Below, piece after piece: positions 41,096 through 50,014 of a stretch of DNA of 64,000 nt. Below the pieces are notes generated by a model. It saw nothing but the letters and a program-made list of their open reading frames with translations, ran no database searches and was not told the DNA's origin. Position 1 is the stretch's first letter; each line of letters starts with the position of its first letter. Origin of the DNA: Bacillus subtilis (GTDB taxonomy: Bacteria; Pseudomonadota; Alphaproteobacteria; Rhizobiales; Rhizobiaceae); NCBI GenBank assembly GCA_021733665.1, contig JAHREI010000004.1:310001-374000 (forward strand), read 5' to 3'. Position numbers and translations under genes: made by a program.

Positions 41096-41877
41096 AACCC
41101 CAACCACAGACGCAGCGGATTGGTTGGTTCCATCAGCAGCCGCACGGTCAGCAAGACGCAAGTGATGATCAGCAATGGTTTAATCAGACCTGCGCCAACA
41201 CGCATCGCCAGATGTGCACCGGCAGTCGCACCAAACATCTGTGCTGCGCCCATCACCAGACCGATCTTCCAGTTGATTGCGCCAAAGGCCAGAAAGGTCA
41301 GGAAGCTGCCGAAGTTGGAAGCAAAGTTCAGCAATTTGGTATGTGCGGTTGCTTTCAGCAGCCCAAAGCCGGCCAGCGACACAAAGCACAGCATAAAGAA
41401 AGAACCGGTGCCCGGGCCAAACAAGCCGTCATAAAAGCCGATCAGCGGGACAATAGTCATACCGAACAGAAACGGTTTGATCCGCTGTGTACGGCTGACG
41501 TCGCCGACATTCGGTTTCAAAGCAAAATAGAGTGCGATGGCAATCAGCAGAACCGGCAGCAGGCCATAGAGCATATCGCCCGGAATATAGGTGGCGAGCA
41601 GGGCACCCAGTACGGCACCGAGACCGGACATAACCGCCATCGGCCATTGTTCTTTGATATTCACATGCCCTTTGCGCGCATAGGAAATTGTAGCGGATGA
41701 CGAGCCGAACAGGGATTGCAGTTTGTTTGTGCCCAGTGCTTCGACCGGCGGAATACCGGCCAGCATCAAAGCCGGAACGGTAATCATGCCGCCTCCGCCT
41801 GCAATAGCATCAATAAAACCGGCAATAAAACCGGCAAAGGCCAGCAGGAGAAGCATGGAATCAATGGAAGCGGACAT
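41092..41877 (-). CDS. TauE/SafE (TSUP) family membrane exporter
   Basis: Probable exporter of sulfite or organosulfonates, 261 residues with eight or so helices. The two family repeats are visible: FAGFIAGFIDAIAGGGGMITVPALML and later PLIGFYDGLFGPGTGSFFMLCF, and LGTNKLQSLFGSSSATISYARKGHV between them. The ATG at 41877 fits the family start; the frame extends upstream to 42099, but that part is unlike TSUP proteins and overlaps the divergent TerB-like gene region. Substrate is uncertain. It converges on the EamA gene with overlapping stops. Confidence 0.88.
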   Translation of the reverse strand: MSASIDSMLLLLAFAGFIAGFIDAIAGGGGMITVPALMLAGIPPVEALGTNKLQSLFGSSSATISYARKGHVNIKEQWPMAVMSGLGAVLGALLATYIPGDMLYGLLPVLLIAIALYFALKPNVGDVSRTQRIKPFLFGMTIVPLIGFYDGLFGPGTGSFFMLCFVSLAGFGLLKATAHTKLLNFASNFGSFLTFLAFGAINWKIGLVMGAAQMFGATAGAHLAMRVGAGLIKPLLIITCVLLTVRLLMEPTNPLRLWLGF

Positions 41878-42132
41878 GGGAACCCGTCGAACTGTCAGAA
41901 TTTCAAGACTGTGCTGGAGGCTTGCAGGTCGGGGCAAAGCGGGCAGCAAAGATAAATGCAATCCAATCCATAAAGATTGCCGGTTTAGCGTGCAAGATAC
42001 TGCCGCATGATAACAGCTTTGTTTCTTTAAATCTGAGACAGATCTAAAGAATTGCGGGCGAGGGCTTGTCATTTGGTCACAGTCTTGCCAACACTGCATT
42101 TCTTAAAAGAATGCATTTTTCGGGGACGAGTG

Positions 42133-42585
42133 ATGAGTGAAACGATTTTTGAGCGTATCAGCGCTTATTTGAGCAAAAAGACTGCTGTACAGCGCTTGTC
42201 AGAAGATCCGGCTCTGGTTTCTGAATTGCTGTTGCTGGTACGACTGGTTTTTGCCGACGGGCAGAAAGATCAAGCTGAAATGAATGCACTTTTGCATATC
42301 ATGCAGCATGAGTTCGATATTAAGCCGGAAGAACTGCCGGAAGTGGCGGATTATCTCAAGACCTATGCCTATGAAACAACCAGCACGCAGGCAGCTGCTT
42401 TGTTTAATGAAATGGTGCCGGAGCGTCGTTATTCATTGGTCGGGCATCTTTTGACAATTGCAAAAGCAGATAATGAAATCCATCCGGCTGAAAGTGCTTT
42501 GATTTCCCGTGTGATCGAGCAGCTCAATGTCACACCGGAAGAGCTGTTTGAGCGTCGTCAAAATAACAATCAGAACAATAATTAA
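42133..42585 (+). CDS. TerB-like domain protein
   Basis: This 150-residue cytoplasmic, all-helical protein is related to tellurite-resistance protein TerB: LLLLVRLVFADGQKDQAEMNALLHIMQ and LLTIAKADNEIHPAESALISRVIEQL carry the paired acidic motifs (ADGQ, ADNEIHPAE) that bind metal in TerB. No other ter genes are adjacent, so a tellurite role is not implied. The tail is Asn/Gln-rich (RRQNNNQNNN). The ATG at 42133 follows GGGGACGAG; the longer frame from 42052 is unlikely. Confidence 0.82.
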   Translation: MSETIFERISAYLSKKTAVQRLSEDPALVSELLLLVRLVFADGQKDQAEMNALLHIMQHEFDIKPEELPEVADYLKTYAYETTSTQAAALFNEMVPERRYSLVGHLLTIAKADNEIHPAESALISRVIEQLNVTPEELFERRQNNNQNNN

Positions 42586-42608
42586 TCACCTGTTTTATGT
42601 CAGATACG

Positions 42609-42640
42609 AAAAGAGCGCATCGTCGGATGCGCTCTTTTTT
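42609..42640. terminator. Terminator between TerB-like and P1 peptidase genes
   Basis: Stem AAAAGAGCGCATC / GGATGCGCTCTTTT with further T on the plus strand. Confidence 0.8.
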
Positions 42641-42643
42641 ATT

Positions 42644-43687
42644 TTAGCCTGCATTCCAGCACGGAAAGAGATCATTCTCTTGCGGCGTTGCCAGATAAAC
42701 GCCGCGGGCTACAGCGCGCGCCATTGTTGAGGCTGCAGAAGCGCAGAGATCAATAAACTCCTCAACGGTTGGTTCAATGCCACTGGCACCGGTGGCAAGC
42801 GCAAAGATCAGATCGCCGTCAAAAGGCGTATGCGCTGGCCAAATTGCGCGTGAATAACCGTCATGGGCGGCAATGGCGAGGCGCTTGGCCTGCGCTTTGG
42901 TCAGAACCGCATCAGTAGCAATGGTGCCGATGGTCGTATTGGCCTGCGGTGGCATAGTTGGGGCACTATCACGGAATTTAATCCGCAGATCAGCGGCATC
43001 AGCGGGCAGTGGATGCGGATAGCCTAACCCGCCAAATTCATTATTTTGCTCAAATGGTGCAGCCCAGAAGTGTCTGCCATTGCCGACTGTCACGGAACCA
43101 ACGGCATTGACCGCGACGAGTGCGCCCATTGTTATGCCGTTCGGTAGAATATGGGACGCGGAGCCAAGACCACCTTTAAAACCAGCGACCAGTGCACCGG
43201 CTCCGGCACCACAACTGCCAAGGCCAAAGTCTTCCGCAGCACTGTCTGCGGCCTGATAGCCGAGCTCACGATAGGGCGGGTAGCGTCCCCAGTCTTTATT
43301 GCCGCCATTATGCATATCAAAGAGGATGGCAGAGGGCACAATAGGAATATGGTGACCGGCCGCTTCAAAGCCAATTTTGCGTTCACGCAGATAGGCTTGC
43401 ACACCGGAAGCTGAATCCAGCCCGAAAGCCGAACCGCCGGAAAGCACAATCGCATTGATCGTCTGCACTGTATTATGCGGTTCCAGCAAATCGGTTTCCC
43501 GTGCACCGGGAGCGCCGCCCAGAACCTGCACAGCGGCGGTTGTGGCACGGTCACAGAGAATAGCGGTGACACCGGTTTTGATATGATCATTCTGCGCATT
43601 ACCGACCCGAAGCCCTGCAACATCGGTAATGAGATTGCGCTTGCCTGATCTGAGTGAACCGGATGTTCCCTTAGCCGGTTGTGTCAT
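42644..43687 (-). CDS. P1-family peptidase (DmpA/L-aminopeptidase-D-esterase type)
   Basis: N-terminal nucleophile-fold enzyme of the DmpA/S58 family, 347 residues, which cleaves itself into two chains and then acts on peptides or amides, some with D- or beta-amino acids. Features are LITDVAGLRVGNA, the AIVLSGGSAFGLDSASGVQ block, GAGAGALVAGFKGGLGSAS and the maturation region PPQANTTIGTIATDAVLTKAQ, where a Thr takes the place of the usual Ser/Thr nucleophile after the cleavage point. GAGGAGG fits the ATG at 43687 (second in frame), not 43693. It follows the binding-protein gene by 21 bases in an apparent operon. Confidence 0.85.
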   Translation of the reverse strand: MTQPAKGTSGSLRSGKRNLITDVAGLRVGNAQNDHIKTGVTAILCDRATTAAVQVLGGAPGARETDLLEPHNTVQTINAIVLSGGSAFGLDSASGVQAYLRERKIGFEAAGHHIPIVPSAILFDMHNGGNKDWGRYPPYRELGYQAADSAAEDFGLGSCGAGAGALVAGFKGGLGSASHILPNGITMGALVAVNAVGSVTVGNGRHFWAAPFEQNNEFGGLGYPHPLPADAADLRIKFRDSAPTMPPQANTTIGTIATDAVLTKAQAKRLAIAAHDGYSRAIWPAHTPFDGDLIFALATGASGIEPTVEEFIDLCASAASTMARAVARGVYLATPQENDLFPCWNAG

Positions 43688-43708
43688 TGCCATTCCTCCT
43701 CTGTGATT

Positions 43709-44833
43709 TTATTCGGCCGGTACAAAGTCCTTGCCGTTATAGCGCATCAGCCGGTACGGGTTTTGCTTTCTCAAACCTGCCGGTGAAAAGCTTACAGCAC
43801 CAATGGCTGTGTCAAACTGTGTGCTGCCCAGAATTTCAACCGGCTGTTTGGGCGGATTGGATTGATCCGCTAATGCCTGCGCTACAATTTGAACAGCGCT
43901 ATAGGCTGGCAGCGCATAGCCATCGGCCAGTATGTCGCCGGTGTCCGTTTGTTTTTGTGCCAGCGCTGATATGGCTTTAACGGCACTCTCAGCCGAAACT
44001 TGTGTTGACATGTCGGGAAGGCCGCTCATTAGCAAACCGACTGGCAGAGGGTTTTGCGGATCGAAGCGCAACAGGCTTTCCGTACCGGCAATGGTCAGCG
44101 GCCAGCCCGCTGCAGCAGCGCTACGGGCAAATATCGCAGCATCATCCCCTTCACCTCCAAGCAGAATATGGTTGATACCGGCGCGTTTCAGCTGCGCGAT
44201 CAAAGCACTTTGCGAGGTCTGGGCAGGGCGGTAAGTATCGTTTAGGGCAGGCTCAATGCCACGGGCTTTGAATGCCTGCAGGATTCTTCGCGCAAAGTCA
44301 CGTCCCTGCACAGTGCCGTCTTCCAGCAGAGCGAAAGGTGTTTTCTGCCATTGAGGTGCGAGCTTATCCGCAAGAACATCAGCTGCGAGCTTGCGATCCG
44401 GAGTGAGGCGGAAAATACCTAGATTTTGTCTGTTTTCCAGCTCTTGAAGGATCGGTTGACGGCTGCCGAGGCTGAGGATGGCAATGCCGTCCTTTTCCAA
44501 AACCGGCGCTGCACCTTCCAGCGATTCACTGCACAGATAGCCGATGACATATTTGATATTGGCCTGTCGGATTTTTTCTGCTGTGGCTGCATCCTGATCG
44601 GCTTTGCAAGCTTCCTTCATATAAACAAGGCTGACCGGATATTGATTTTGTAACTTTGCCGCCTCGGTTCCAAGCCGGATTTGCTGTGCCAAAACGGCAT
44701 AAGGGCCTTCAAACGGAGCGACGACAGCGATCTTCTGCAGCTTGTCATCGGTATTTTCCTGCCCGTAGGCATAACCCGTTGTCAGAACGCTCAGTCCTGT
44801 AAAAAGACAGCAAAATTTGGCAGCCAGTCTCAT
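43709..44833 (-). CDS. Periplasmic binding protein, Peripla_BP_6 (branched-chain amino acid type), orphan
   Basis: This 374-residue protein has a signal peptide (CCLFTGLSVLTTGYAYG, cleavage near residue 25) and the LIV-binding fold: KIAVVAPFEGPYAVLAQQIRLGTEAA, YVIGYLCSESLEGAAPVLEKDGIAILSLGS, and GRDFARRILQAFKARGI. No permease or ATPase genes are next to it. It lies 21 bases before a P1-family peptidase gene on the same strand, so the two are probably cotranscribed. It may serve a transporter encoded elsewhere or act as a sensor. Start chosen at 44833, just before the signal peptide. Confidence 0.8.
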   Translation of the reverse strand: MRLAAKFCCLFTGLSVLTTGYAYGQENTDDKLQKIAVVAPFEGPYAVLAQQIRLGTEAAKLQNQYPVSLVYMKEACKADQDAATAEKIRQANIKYVIGYLCSESLEGAAPVLEKDGIAILSLGSRQPILQELENRQNLGIFRLTPDRKLAADVLADKLAPQWQKTPFALLEDGTVQGRDFARRILQAFKARGIEPALNDTYRPAQTSQSALIAQLKRAGINHILLGGEGDDAAIFARSAAAAGWPLTIAGTESLLRFDPQNPLPVGLLMSGLPDMSTQVSAESAVKAISALAQKQTDTGDILADGYALPAYSAVQIVAQALADQSNPPKQPVEILGSTQFDTAIGAVSFSPAGLRKQNPYRLMRYNGKDFVPAE

Positions 44834-45102
44834 GCGTTTATGTACAACCCTGATGAACAAAAGATCCTGCACCAGAGGTAGAATGTTCTGTATCCGCTTG
44901 CAATGGCATAAGTTTGCAGGAGAGGGCAGATAATCTGTTGTTAAGATGAGTATTAAACTCAGAATTTAGTTTTTATGAGTTGCAAAATCTGACATCACTG
45001 TCATTTGATTGCCGAAATGAGACACATGATGCTGTAAAACGCGCACCGGACGTGTAAGGGTGTGCTAAATCTATACGCATTTATACAAACAGAGCGACGC
45101 AG

Positions 45103-45645
45103 ATGAATATGGTGAAGTCTATCGTGACGACAAATCAGGCCGTGGATCCGTTGAGCTATCGCAATGCGATGAGCCAGTTTGCCGGTGCGGTCAATATTGT
45201 AACGACAGACGGGTCTGCAGGGCGCCGTGCTCTGACGCTTTCTGCCGGTTGCTCGGTCTCAGACAATCCGGCAACGATTTTGATCTGCTTGCAACGTATT
45301 CATACCGATAATCTGATGTTTATTGAAAATGGCGTCTTTGCTTTCAATGTCCTTCATGCAGGGCAGAAAGATCTCGCGGAAGCTTTTGCCGGTCGTAATC
45401 AGCTGACAATGGATGAGCGTTTTGCATTGGGTGAGTGGGATACGCTTGAGACCGGTTCACCTGTGCTGAAAAATGCACTGGCAAGCCTCGATTGCAAAAT
45501 TATCTCCTGTCAGGATCATGCAACGCATCATGTGCTGTTCGGCGAAGTGCTGGCGCTGCGCCAGATTTCAGCAGAGCAGTCGCAGGCTGACGGTAATGAA
45601 GCACTGGTCTATCTCAACCGCGCCTATCATCAGCTTAAAATCTGA
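45103..45645 (+). CDS. Flavin reductase-like domain protein (HpaC/RutF type)
   Basis: This 180-residue protein has the split-barrel FMN-binding fold of NAD(P)H:flavin reductases that feed reduced flavin to monooxygenases: SYRNAMSQFAGAVNIVTTDG, LTLSAGCSVSDNPATILICL and a VFAFNVLHAGQKDLAEAFAG block. The conserved GEV motif near residue 147 (HHVLFGEVLALR) is present. No monooxygenase gene is adjacent, so its partner is unknown. It is a single-gene unit ending in a terminator. Confidence 0.87.
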   Translation: MNMVKSIVTTNQAVDPLSYRNAMSQFAGAVNIVTTDGSAGRRALTLSAGCSVSDNPATILICLQRIHTDNLMFIENGVFAFNVLHAGQKDLAEAFAGRNQLTMDERFALGEWDTLETGSPVLKNALASLDCKIISCQDHATHHVLFGEVLALRQISAEQSQADGNEALVYLNRAYHQLKI

Positions 45646-45683
45646 AGCCTGTTAATTAATAAAGACATGGTTTGACAATGAAG

Positions 45684-45716
45684 CCCGTGCGCAGCACTCT
45701 GCGCGCGGGTATTTTT
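45684..45716 (+). terminator. Rho-independent terminator
   Basis: Stem CCCGTGCGCAG / CTGCGCGCGGG with loop CACT, then TATTTTTATT. Confidence 0.75.
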
Positions 45717-45767
45717 ATTATGAGAATGCTCAAGGACTAAAAGGGGAGACTGCAAAGGGAGATTGCA

Positions 45768-46670
45768 GTGGGCATTTTACGTAATTCATTGCAGCCTGCG
45801 GGCGCGATGGTTCTGGCCGCGAGTTTGTTCGCATCGGGCATGGCTTATAGTCAGCCGTCTGTTTCACCATTTAAGGATGACTTGTTTTCTGCGCAGACCG
45901 TGTTGAAAAGCGCGGATAACGGCAATTATCTCATTCTTGATTATAATGAAATGCGCGACATTAACGGGCGCGATACGATTGTCGAAAAACGCGTTCAGGA
46001 TAAATATGTTTCGCTGAAAGTACGTGCGCAGCAGAAAGACCTGACTGTGCAGACTACGGCAGGTATGGTCAAAACCTACCAGATTGGCAAACTGACACCG
46101 CAGACCTCAATGATTGTGCTCTATCTGCATGGCAAGGGTGGCAGCCGTCATCAGGGGGCGAATGATTTTACCTTTGGCGGGAATTTCAACCGGCTGAAAA
46201 ATCTCGTCACACAGGCCGGTGGTGTTTATCTGGTGCCTGACTTCTCCGACTTTTCTGCCAAAGGCACTGCCGAAATTGCCGGTTTGATCGCAGTTGCAAA
46301 ACAAAGCGCCCCAAAGGCCAAAGTATTTGTTACCTGCGGCTCTGCCGGTGGTGTTTTGTGCTGGCAGCTGGCATCCGATGCAAATGCCTCAGCGCAGATT
46401 GACGGGCTGGCATTGCTCGGCTCGCTTTGGGATGATCAGTTTCGCAAGAGTGCTGCCTTCAAACGGAAAATACCGGTTTTCTTAAGCCATGGCAGCCGTG
46501 ATCCGGTTTTTGCTATTGATAGCCAGGAAGCCTTTTATCACTCGCTGCGGAAAGCCAAGGGTGGGTATCCGGTGGTGATGCATCGTTATGAGACCGGCAA
46601 TCACGGTACGCCGATCCGTATGACTGACTGGCGGGTTGCATTGAACTGGCTGGCGAGTAAAGCGCCATGA
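45768..46670 (+). CDS. Secreted alpha/beta-hydrolase-type protein
   Basis: This 300-residue protein has a signal peptide (LQPAGAMVLAASLFASGMAYS, cleavage near residue 28) and a serine-hydrolase core: MIVLYLHGKGGSRHQG (oxyanion loop), nucleophile elbow TCGSAGGVLCW with the catalytic Ser, FLSHGSRDPVF with the likely Asp, and His in ETGNHGTPIRMTDW. This layout suggests an esterase or peptidase active in the periplasm; the substrate is not evident. The start codon is GTG with GGGAG eight bases upstream. Confidence 0.82.
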   Translation: MGILRNSLQPAGAMVLAASLFASGMAYSQPSVSPFKDDLFSAQTVLKSADNGNYLILDYNEMRDINGRDTIVEKRVQDKYVSLKVRAQQKDLTVQTTAGMVKTYQIGKLTPQTSMIVLYLHGKGGSRHQGANDFTFGGNFNRLKNLVTQAGGVYLVPDFSDFSAKGTAEIAGLIAVAKQSAPKAKVFVTCGSAGGVLCWQLASDANASAQIDGLALLGSLWDDQFRKSAAFKRKIPVFLSHGSRDPVFAIDSQEAFYHSLRKAKGGYPVVMHRYETGNHGTPIRMTDWRVALNWLASKAP

Positions 46671-46839
46671 TGATGCAAGGCTAAAAGTGGGTTTGAGTGT
46701 TTTGTTTGTGGAGCATGAAGGATTGTTTACCAGTGTGACCGTGCTGCCACTCGACATTTCAGAAAAACCGAATAGTTTCGGCTCGGAAAATGTGAAGATT
46801 TCACACAGTTATTATCTGTTTTATTGAATGAGGCATGGT

Positions 46840-47325
46840 ATGCGCACCAGCACCGGTAACGCAAAACGTTTGGTATTATTGGCAATGTTTGCCCCGCTGG
46901 TTGCTGCTTGTACAACCACATCCGGAACTCCGACACCTTCGCCGACAACGGCTGCAGCTCAGGCTCCGGCACCGGTTGCTTCTCAGCTGCCTAGCTTCCC
47001 GCAGCTGGTACGCAGCAATGTGGCTCCTGAATTGGCCAATCCGTGCATTACAGCGGCTGCAAACCGCTATTTCATTCCTGAGCGTGTGATCACTGCTGTT
47101 GACAGCCGCTCCGGTGGCGGCGGCAATACAGATGTTATCCTGAAAGTGGATTCACGCGATGCACGCTGCACCATCAGCGCCAACGGTACTGTGCGCTCGG
47201 TCGTTGATACCAGCCCGATGAGTGCTGATCAGCGCGCAGCCAATGAAGCTGCTGCAAAAGCTGCCAGCGCACCGGCTGCTGTACCTGCTAAGAAAGCCGC
47301 TGCAAAGCAGAAAAAAGCCAGCTGA
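46840..47325 (+). CDS. Hypothetical lipoprotein
   Basis: This 161-residue protein has a lipoprotein signal with lipobox VAAC (Cys24), a Thr/Pro/Ala-rich linker, a small conserved-looking core (LANPCITAAANRYFIPERVITAV ... DARCTISANGTVRSV) with two cysteines that could form a disulfide, and a Lys/Ala-rich C-terminal tail (AKKAAAKQKKAS). The ATG at 46840 with GAGG upstream is preferred over 46828. Such proteins occur in Brucellaceae without known function; the basic tail may contact the envelope or peptidoglycan. Confidence 0.75.
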   Translation: MRTSTGNAKRLVLLAMFAPLVAACTTTSGTPTPSPTTAAAQAPAPVASQLPSFPQLVRSNVAPELANPCITAAANRYFIPERVITAVDSRSGGGGNTDVILKVDSRDARCTISANGTVRSVVDTSPMSADQRAANEAAAKAASAPAAVPAKKAAAKQKKAS

Positions 47326-47346
47326 TATTGAAGCTGTCTAATAAAT

Positions 47347-47382
47347 AAAAAAGCCGCTCTGTAACAGGGGGGGCTTTTTTAT
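47347..47382 (+). terminator. Terminator after the lipoprotein gene
   Basis: Imperfect stem AAAAAAGCCGCTCTGT / CAGGGGGGGCTTTTTT. Confidence 0.65.
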
Positions 47383-47435
47383 TTGAGAAAATTATTCCGG
47401 TTTTTCATGTAAGGTACTGAAATTTCTGTTTAAAT

Positions 47436-47468
47436 ATAAAAAGGCCGCAGTCGTAAGACATGCGGCCT
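47436..47468 (-). terminator. Terminator of the dipeptide ABC operon
   Basis: On the minus strand, stem AGGCCGCA / TGCGGCCT with a T5 run, 22 bases after the last ATPase gene. Confidence 0.75.
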
Positions 47469-47490
47469 GATTTGTTTTATATACGTAAGA

Positions 47491-48255
47491 TCAGCGTTTG
47501 AAGCCTTCACTCGCATTCATCAGATTGCGGGTGTAATCTTCTTTGAGATTGCCTTTGGCCAAATCGTCTGCCTTCAGCTTTTCAACAATCGTACCGTTTT
47601 GCATCACAGCCAGTTCGTCACACATATGAGTGATAACGGCCAGATCGTGACTGACCATAACGAAAGTCAGCTTACGGTCGCGACGGATCTGCTCCAGCAG
47701 ATTGAGCACTTCCGCCTGAACGGAAGCATCAAGTGCGGAGGTCGGCTCATCCAGCAGCAGAATGCTCGGCTCTACGATGAGAGCACGGGCAATTGCGATA
47801 CGCTGGCGCTGACCACCGGAAAGCTGGTGCGGATAGCGGAAGCGGAATCCGGAACCTAAGCCCACTTCGTCCAGTGCACGCACGATACGTTTTTCTGTAT
47901 CCTTGATGCCGTGGATTGCCAATGGCTCCAGCAACAGACGGTCTACAGTCTGGCGCGGATGCAGGGAACCGTAAGGATCCTGAAACACCATCTGCACAGT
48001 ATTGTAGAAAGCCTTGTCGCGTGGTGTCGGTACCGGTTTGCCGTTGATCTCTACCTTGCCGGAGAAAGTCGGTGCCAGTCCTGCCACTGCGCGCAGCAGC
48101 GTGGACTTGCCGGAACCGGATTCACCAACCAGACCAAAGGAAGAGCCGCTTTCAACCGTGATTGAAGCATCTTTCAGGGCATGGAATTCATTGAACATCA
48201 CATTGAGATTTTCAATGAAAAGAGCCGGTGTTTTTGTGCTGTTGCCGGTTGTCAT
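47491..48255 (-). CDS. Oligo/dipeptide ABC transporter ATP-binding protein (DppF-like)
   Basis: Second ATPase of the peptide importer, 254 residues. Walker A GESGSGKST, Q-loop VFQDPYGSLHPRQTV, signature LSGGQRQRIAIARAL, Walker B ILLLDEPTSALD, switch His in VSHDLAVI. It lacks the long C-terminal oligopeptide/dipeptide ABC extension, ending soon after the core. ATG at 48255 overlaps the stop of the upstream ATPase (ATGA). Final gene of the operon. Confidence 0.9.
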   Translation of the reverse strand: MTTGNSTKTPALFIENLNVMFNEFHALKDASITVESGSSFGLVGESGSGKSTLLRAVAGLAPTFSGKVEINGKPVPTPRDKAFYNTVQMVFQDPYGSLHPRQTVDRLLLEPLAIHGIKDTEKRIVRALDEVGLGSGFRFRYPHQLSGGQRQRIAIARALIVEPSILLLDEPTSALDASVQAEVLNLLEQIRRDRKLTFVMVSHDLAVITHMCDELAVMQNGTIVEKLKADDLAKGNLKEDYTRNLMNASEGFKR

Positions 48256-49088
48256 GTGCGCCACTCCGCCTGACGTTGCAGGGTTGGCAGCGGATGACGG
48301 TCAGAACCGATCTTTGGCATGCAGTTCAATAGTCCCTGAGTATATGGATGTTTTGCATTGGCCAGATCGCTTGCAGCAATTTCCTCAACAATACGACCGG
48401 CATACATCACGATGACGCGGTCGCAGAAAGAGGAAACCAGACGCAAGTCGTGGCTGATGAAAATCAGCCCCATACCGCGATCAGCCACCAGCTTGTCGAG
48501 AATGCCGAGCACTTCGAGCTGCACAGTCACGTCAAGAGCTGAGGTCGGCTCGTCAGCAATCAGCAGTTCAGGCTGGGCAATCAGCATCATCGCGATCATG
48601 ACGCGCTGACCCATACCGCCGGATACTTCATGCGGATAGAGATCAAAAACGCGTTCAGGATCACGGATCTGCACCGCTTCCAGCATTTCCAAGGCCTTTT
48701 GACGGCCTTCGGATTTGTTGATACGGGCATGAGCCGAAAGGGTCTCAATGATCTGGCGACCAATGGTCATTACAGGATTGAGCGAATATTTCGGATCCTG
48801 CAGAACCATAGCCACACGGCTGCCGCGCAAAGAACGGCGTTCTTTTGCAGAGATGCCGAGCAGATCAATGCCGTCAAATTCCAGACGCTTGGCAGTGATC
48901 TGAGCGTGAGGTGGTGTCAGCCCCATGATGGCACGGCCGGTCTGGGATTTACCCGAGCCGGATTCACCCACAATGCCGAGACGCTCGCGGCCAAGTGTGA
49001 AAGAGACGCCGCGAACGGCTTCAATCGAACCGGTGCGGGTAGGGAAAGATACCCGCAGGTCGTCAACGTAAAGTAATTTGTCACTCAT
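48252..49088 (-). CDS. Oligo/dipeptide ABC transporter ATP-binding protein (DppD-like)
   Basis: First ATPase of the importer, 278 residues. Walker A GESGSGKSQ (last residue Gln instead of Ser/Thr, as in some DppD proteins), Q-loop VLQDPKYSLNPVMTI, signature VSGGMGQRVMIAMML, Walker B LLIADEPTSALD, and a C-terminal region with PYTQGLLNCMP typical of peptide-transport ATPases. GAGG lies nine bases before the ATG, and the start overlaps the DppC-like stop by four bases. Confidence 0.9.
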   Translation of the reverse strand: MSDKLLYVDDLRVSFPTRTGSIEAVRGVSFTLGRERLGIVGESGSGKSQTGRAIMGLTPPHAQITAKRLEFDGIDLLGISAKERRSLRGSRVAMVLQDPKYSLNPVMTIGRQIIETLSAHARINKSEGRQKALEMLEAVQIRDPERVFDLYPHEVSGGMGQRVMIAMMLIAQPELLIADEPTSALDVTVQLEVLGILDKLVADRGMGLIFISHDLRLVSSFCDRVIVMYAGRIVEEIAASDLANAKHPYTQGLLNCMPKIGSDRHPLPTLQRQAEWRT

Positions 49089-50014
49089 TGGTTGTTGCCT
49101 CGCGGATCAAGAGCGTCACGCAGGCCGTCACCAAGCAGGTTGAAGCCAAGGCTGACAATGAGAATAGCCATACCCGGTACAGCAGCAACCCACCACTGGT
49201 CGAGAATGAAACGACGGCCGGAAGCAATCATTGCACCCCATTCAGGCAGTGGCGGCTGAGCACCAAGACCGAGGAAGCCGAGACCGGCAGCAGTCAGAAT
49301 AATACCGGCCATATCCAGCGTCACACGAACGATCAGCGAGGACAGGCAGAGCGGCATAATATGACGGATAACGATACGTGCAGGCGATGCACCCATCAGT
49401 TTAACAGCCGAGATATAATCCGAATTGCGCAGGGTCAGTGTTTCCGCACGGGCAATACGGGCATAAGGCGGCCATGAAGTGATGGCGATGGCGATAACCG
49501 CATTTTCAATGCCGGGTCCGAGAGCCGCAACAAAAGCGAGCGCCAGAATGAGCTTTGGAAATGCAAGGAAAATATCGGTAATACGCATCAGCAGCGCATC
49601 AACCCAGCCACCGGCGTAACCGGCAACGGTACCAACCAACAGACCGACCGGTGCCGACAGAATAGCAACCAGCAGCACAACATAGAGTGTCCAGCGGGAG
49701 CCATAGATCAGGCGGGAGAGAATATCACGCCCCTGATCATCTGTGCCCAGCAGGTAGCCCGGTGAGCCCATAGGCAGCAGGCGTGAATTGGCCAGATCAC
49801 CGACAACCGGCGAATGCGGGGCCAGCAGTGGTGCAAATGCAGCCACAAAAACCAGCAGGCCGATAATTGCCAGACCGAGTACCGCGAGTTTATTCGCGGT
49901 AAAACGGCGCCAGATCATATAGGAGCGGCCGAGTTTGGCTTGTGCACGGGATTGCGGACGCTCGGAGAGCAGCCATTCCCGCCATGATTCTTTAGGAAGT
50001 GTCGTCTCACTCAT
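49085..50014 (-). CDS. Oligo/dipeptide ABC transporter permease (DppC-like)
   Basis: Permease of 309 residues with an N-terminal cytoplasmic tail and six membrane helices. Family marks are LLGTDDQGRDILSRLIYGSRWTL, the EAA loop SAVKLMGASPARIVIRHIMPLCLSSLIVRVTLDMAGIIL, and the end GFNLLGDGLRDALDPR. Its start and stop both overlap neighbouring genes by four bases, so the operon is tightly coupled. Confidence 0.92.
   Translation of the reverse strand: MSETTLPKESWREWLLSERPQSRAQAKLGRSYMIWRRFTANKLAVLGLAIIGLLVFVAAFAPLLAPHSPVVGDLANSRLLPMGSPGYLLGTDDQGRDILSRLIYGSRWTLYVVLLVAILSAPVGLLVGTVAGYAGGWVDALLMRITDIFLAFPKLILALAFVAALGPGIENAVIAIAITSWPPYARIARAETLTLRNSDYISAVKLMGASPARIVIRHIMPLCLSSLIVRVTLDMAGIILTAAGLGFLGLGAQPPLPEWGAMIASGRRFILDQWWVAAVPGMAILIVSLGFNLLGDGLRDALDPRGNNQ

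Noticed and set aside
41878-42099. N-terminal extension of the TauE-like protein
   Set aside because: The extra 74 residues are unlike the family, and the TSUP start fits at 41877.
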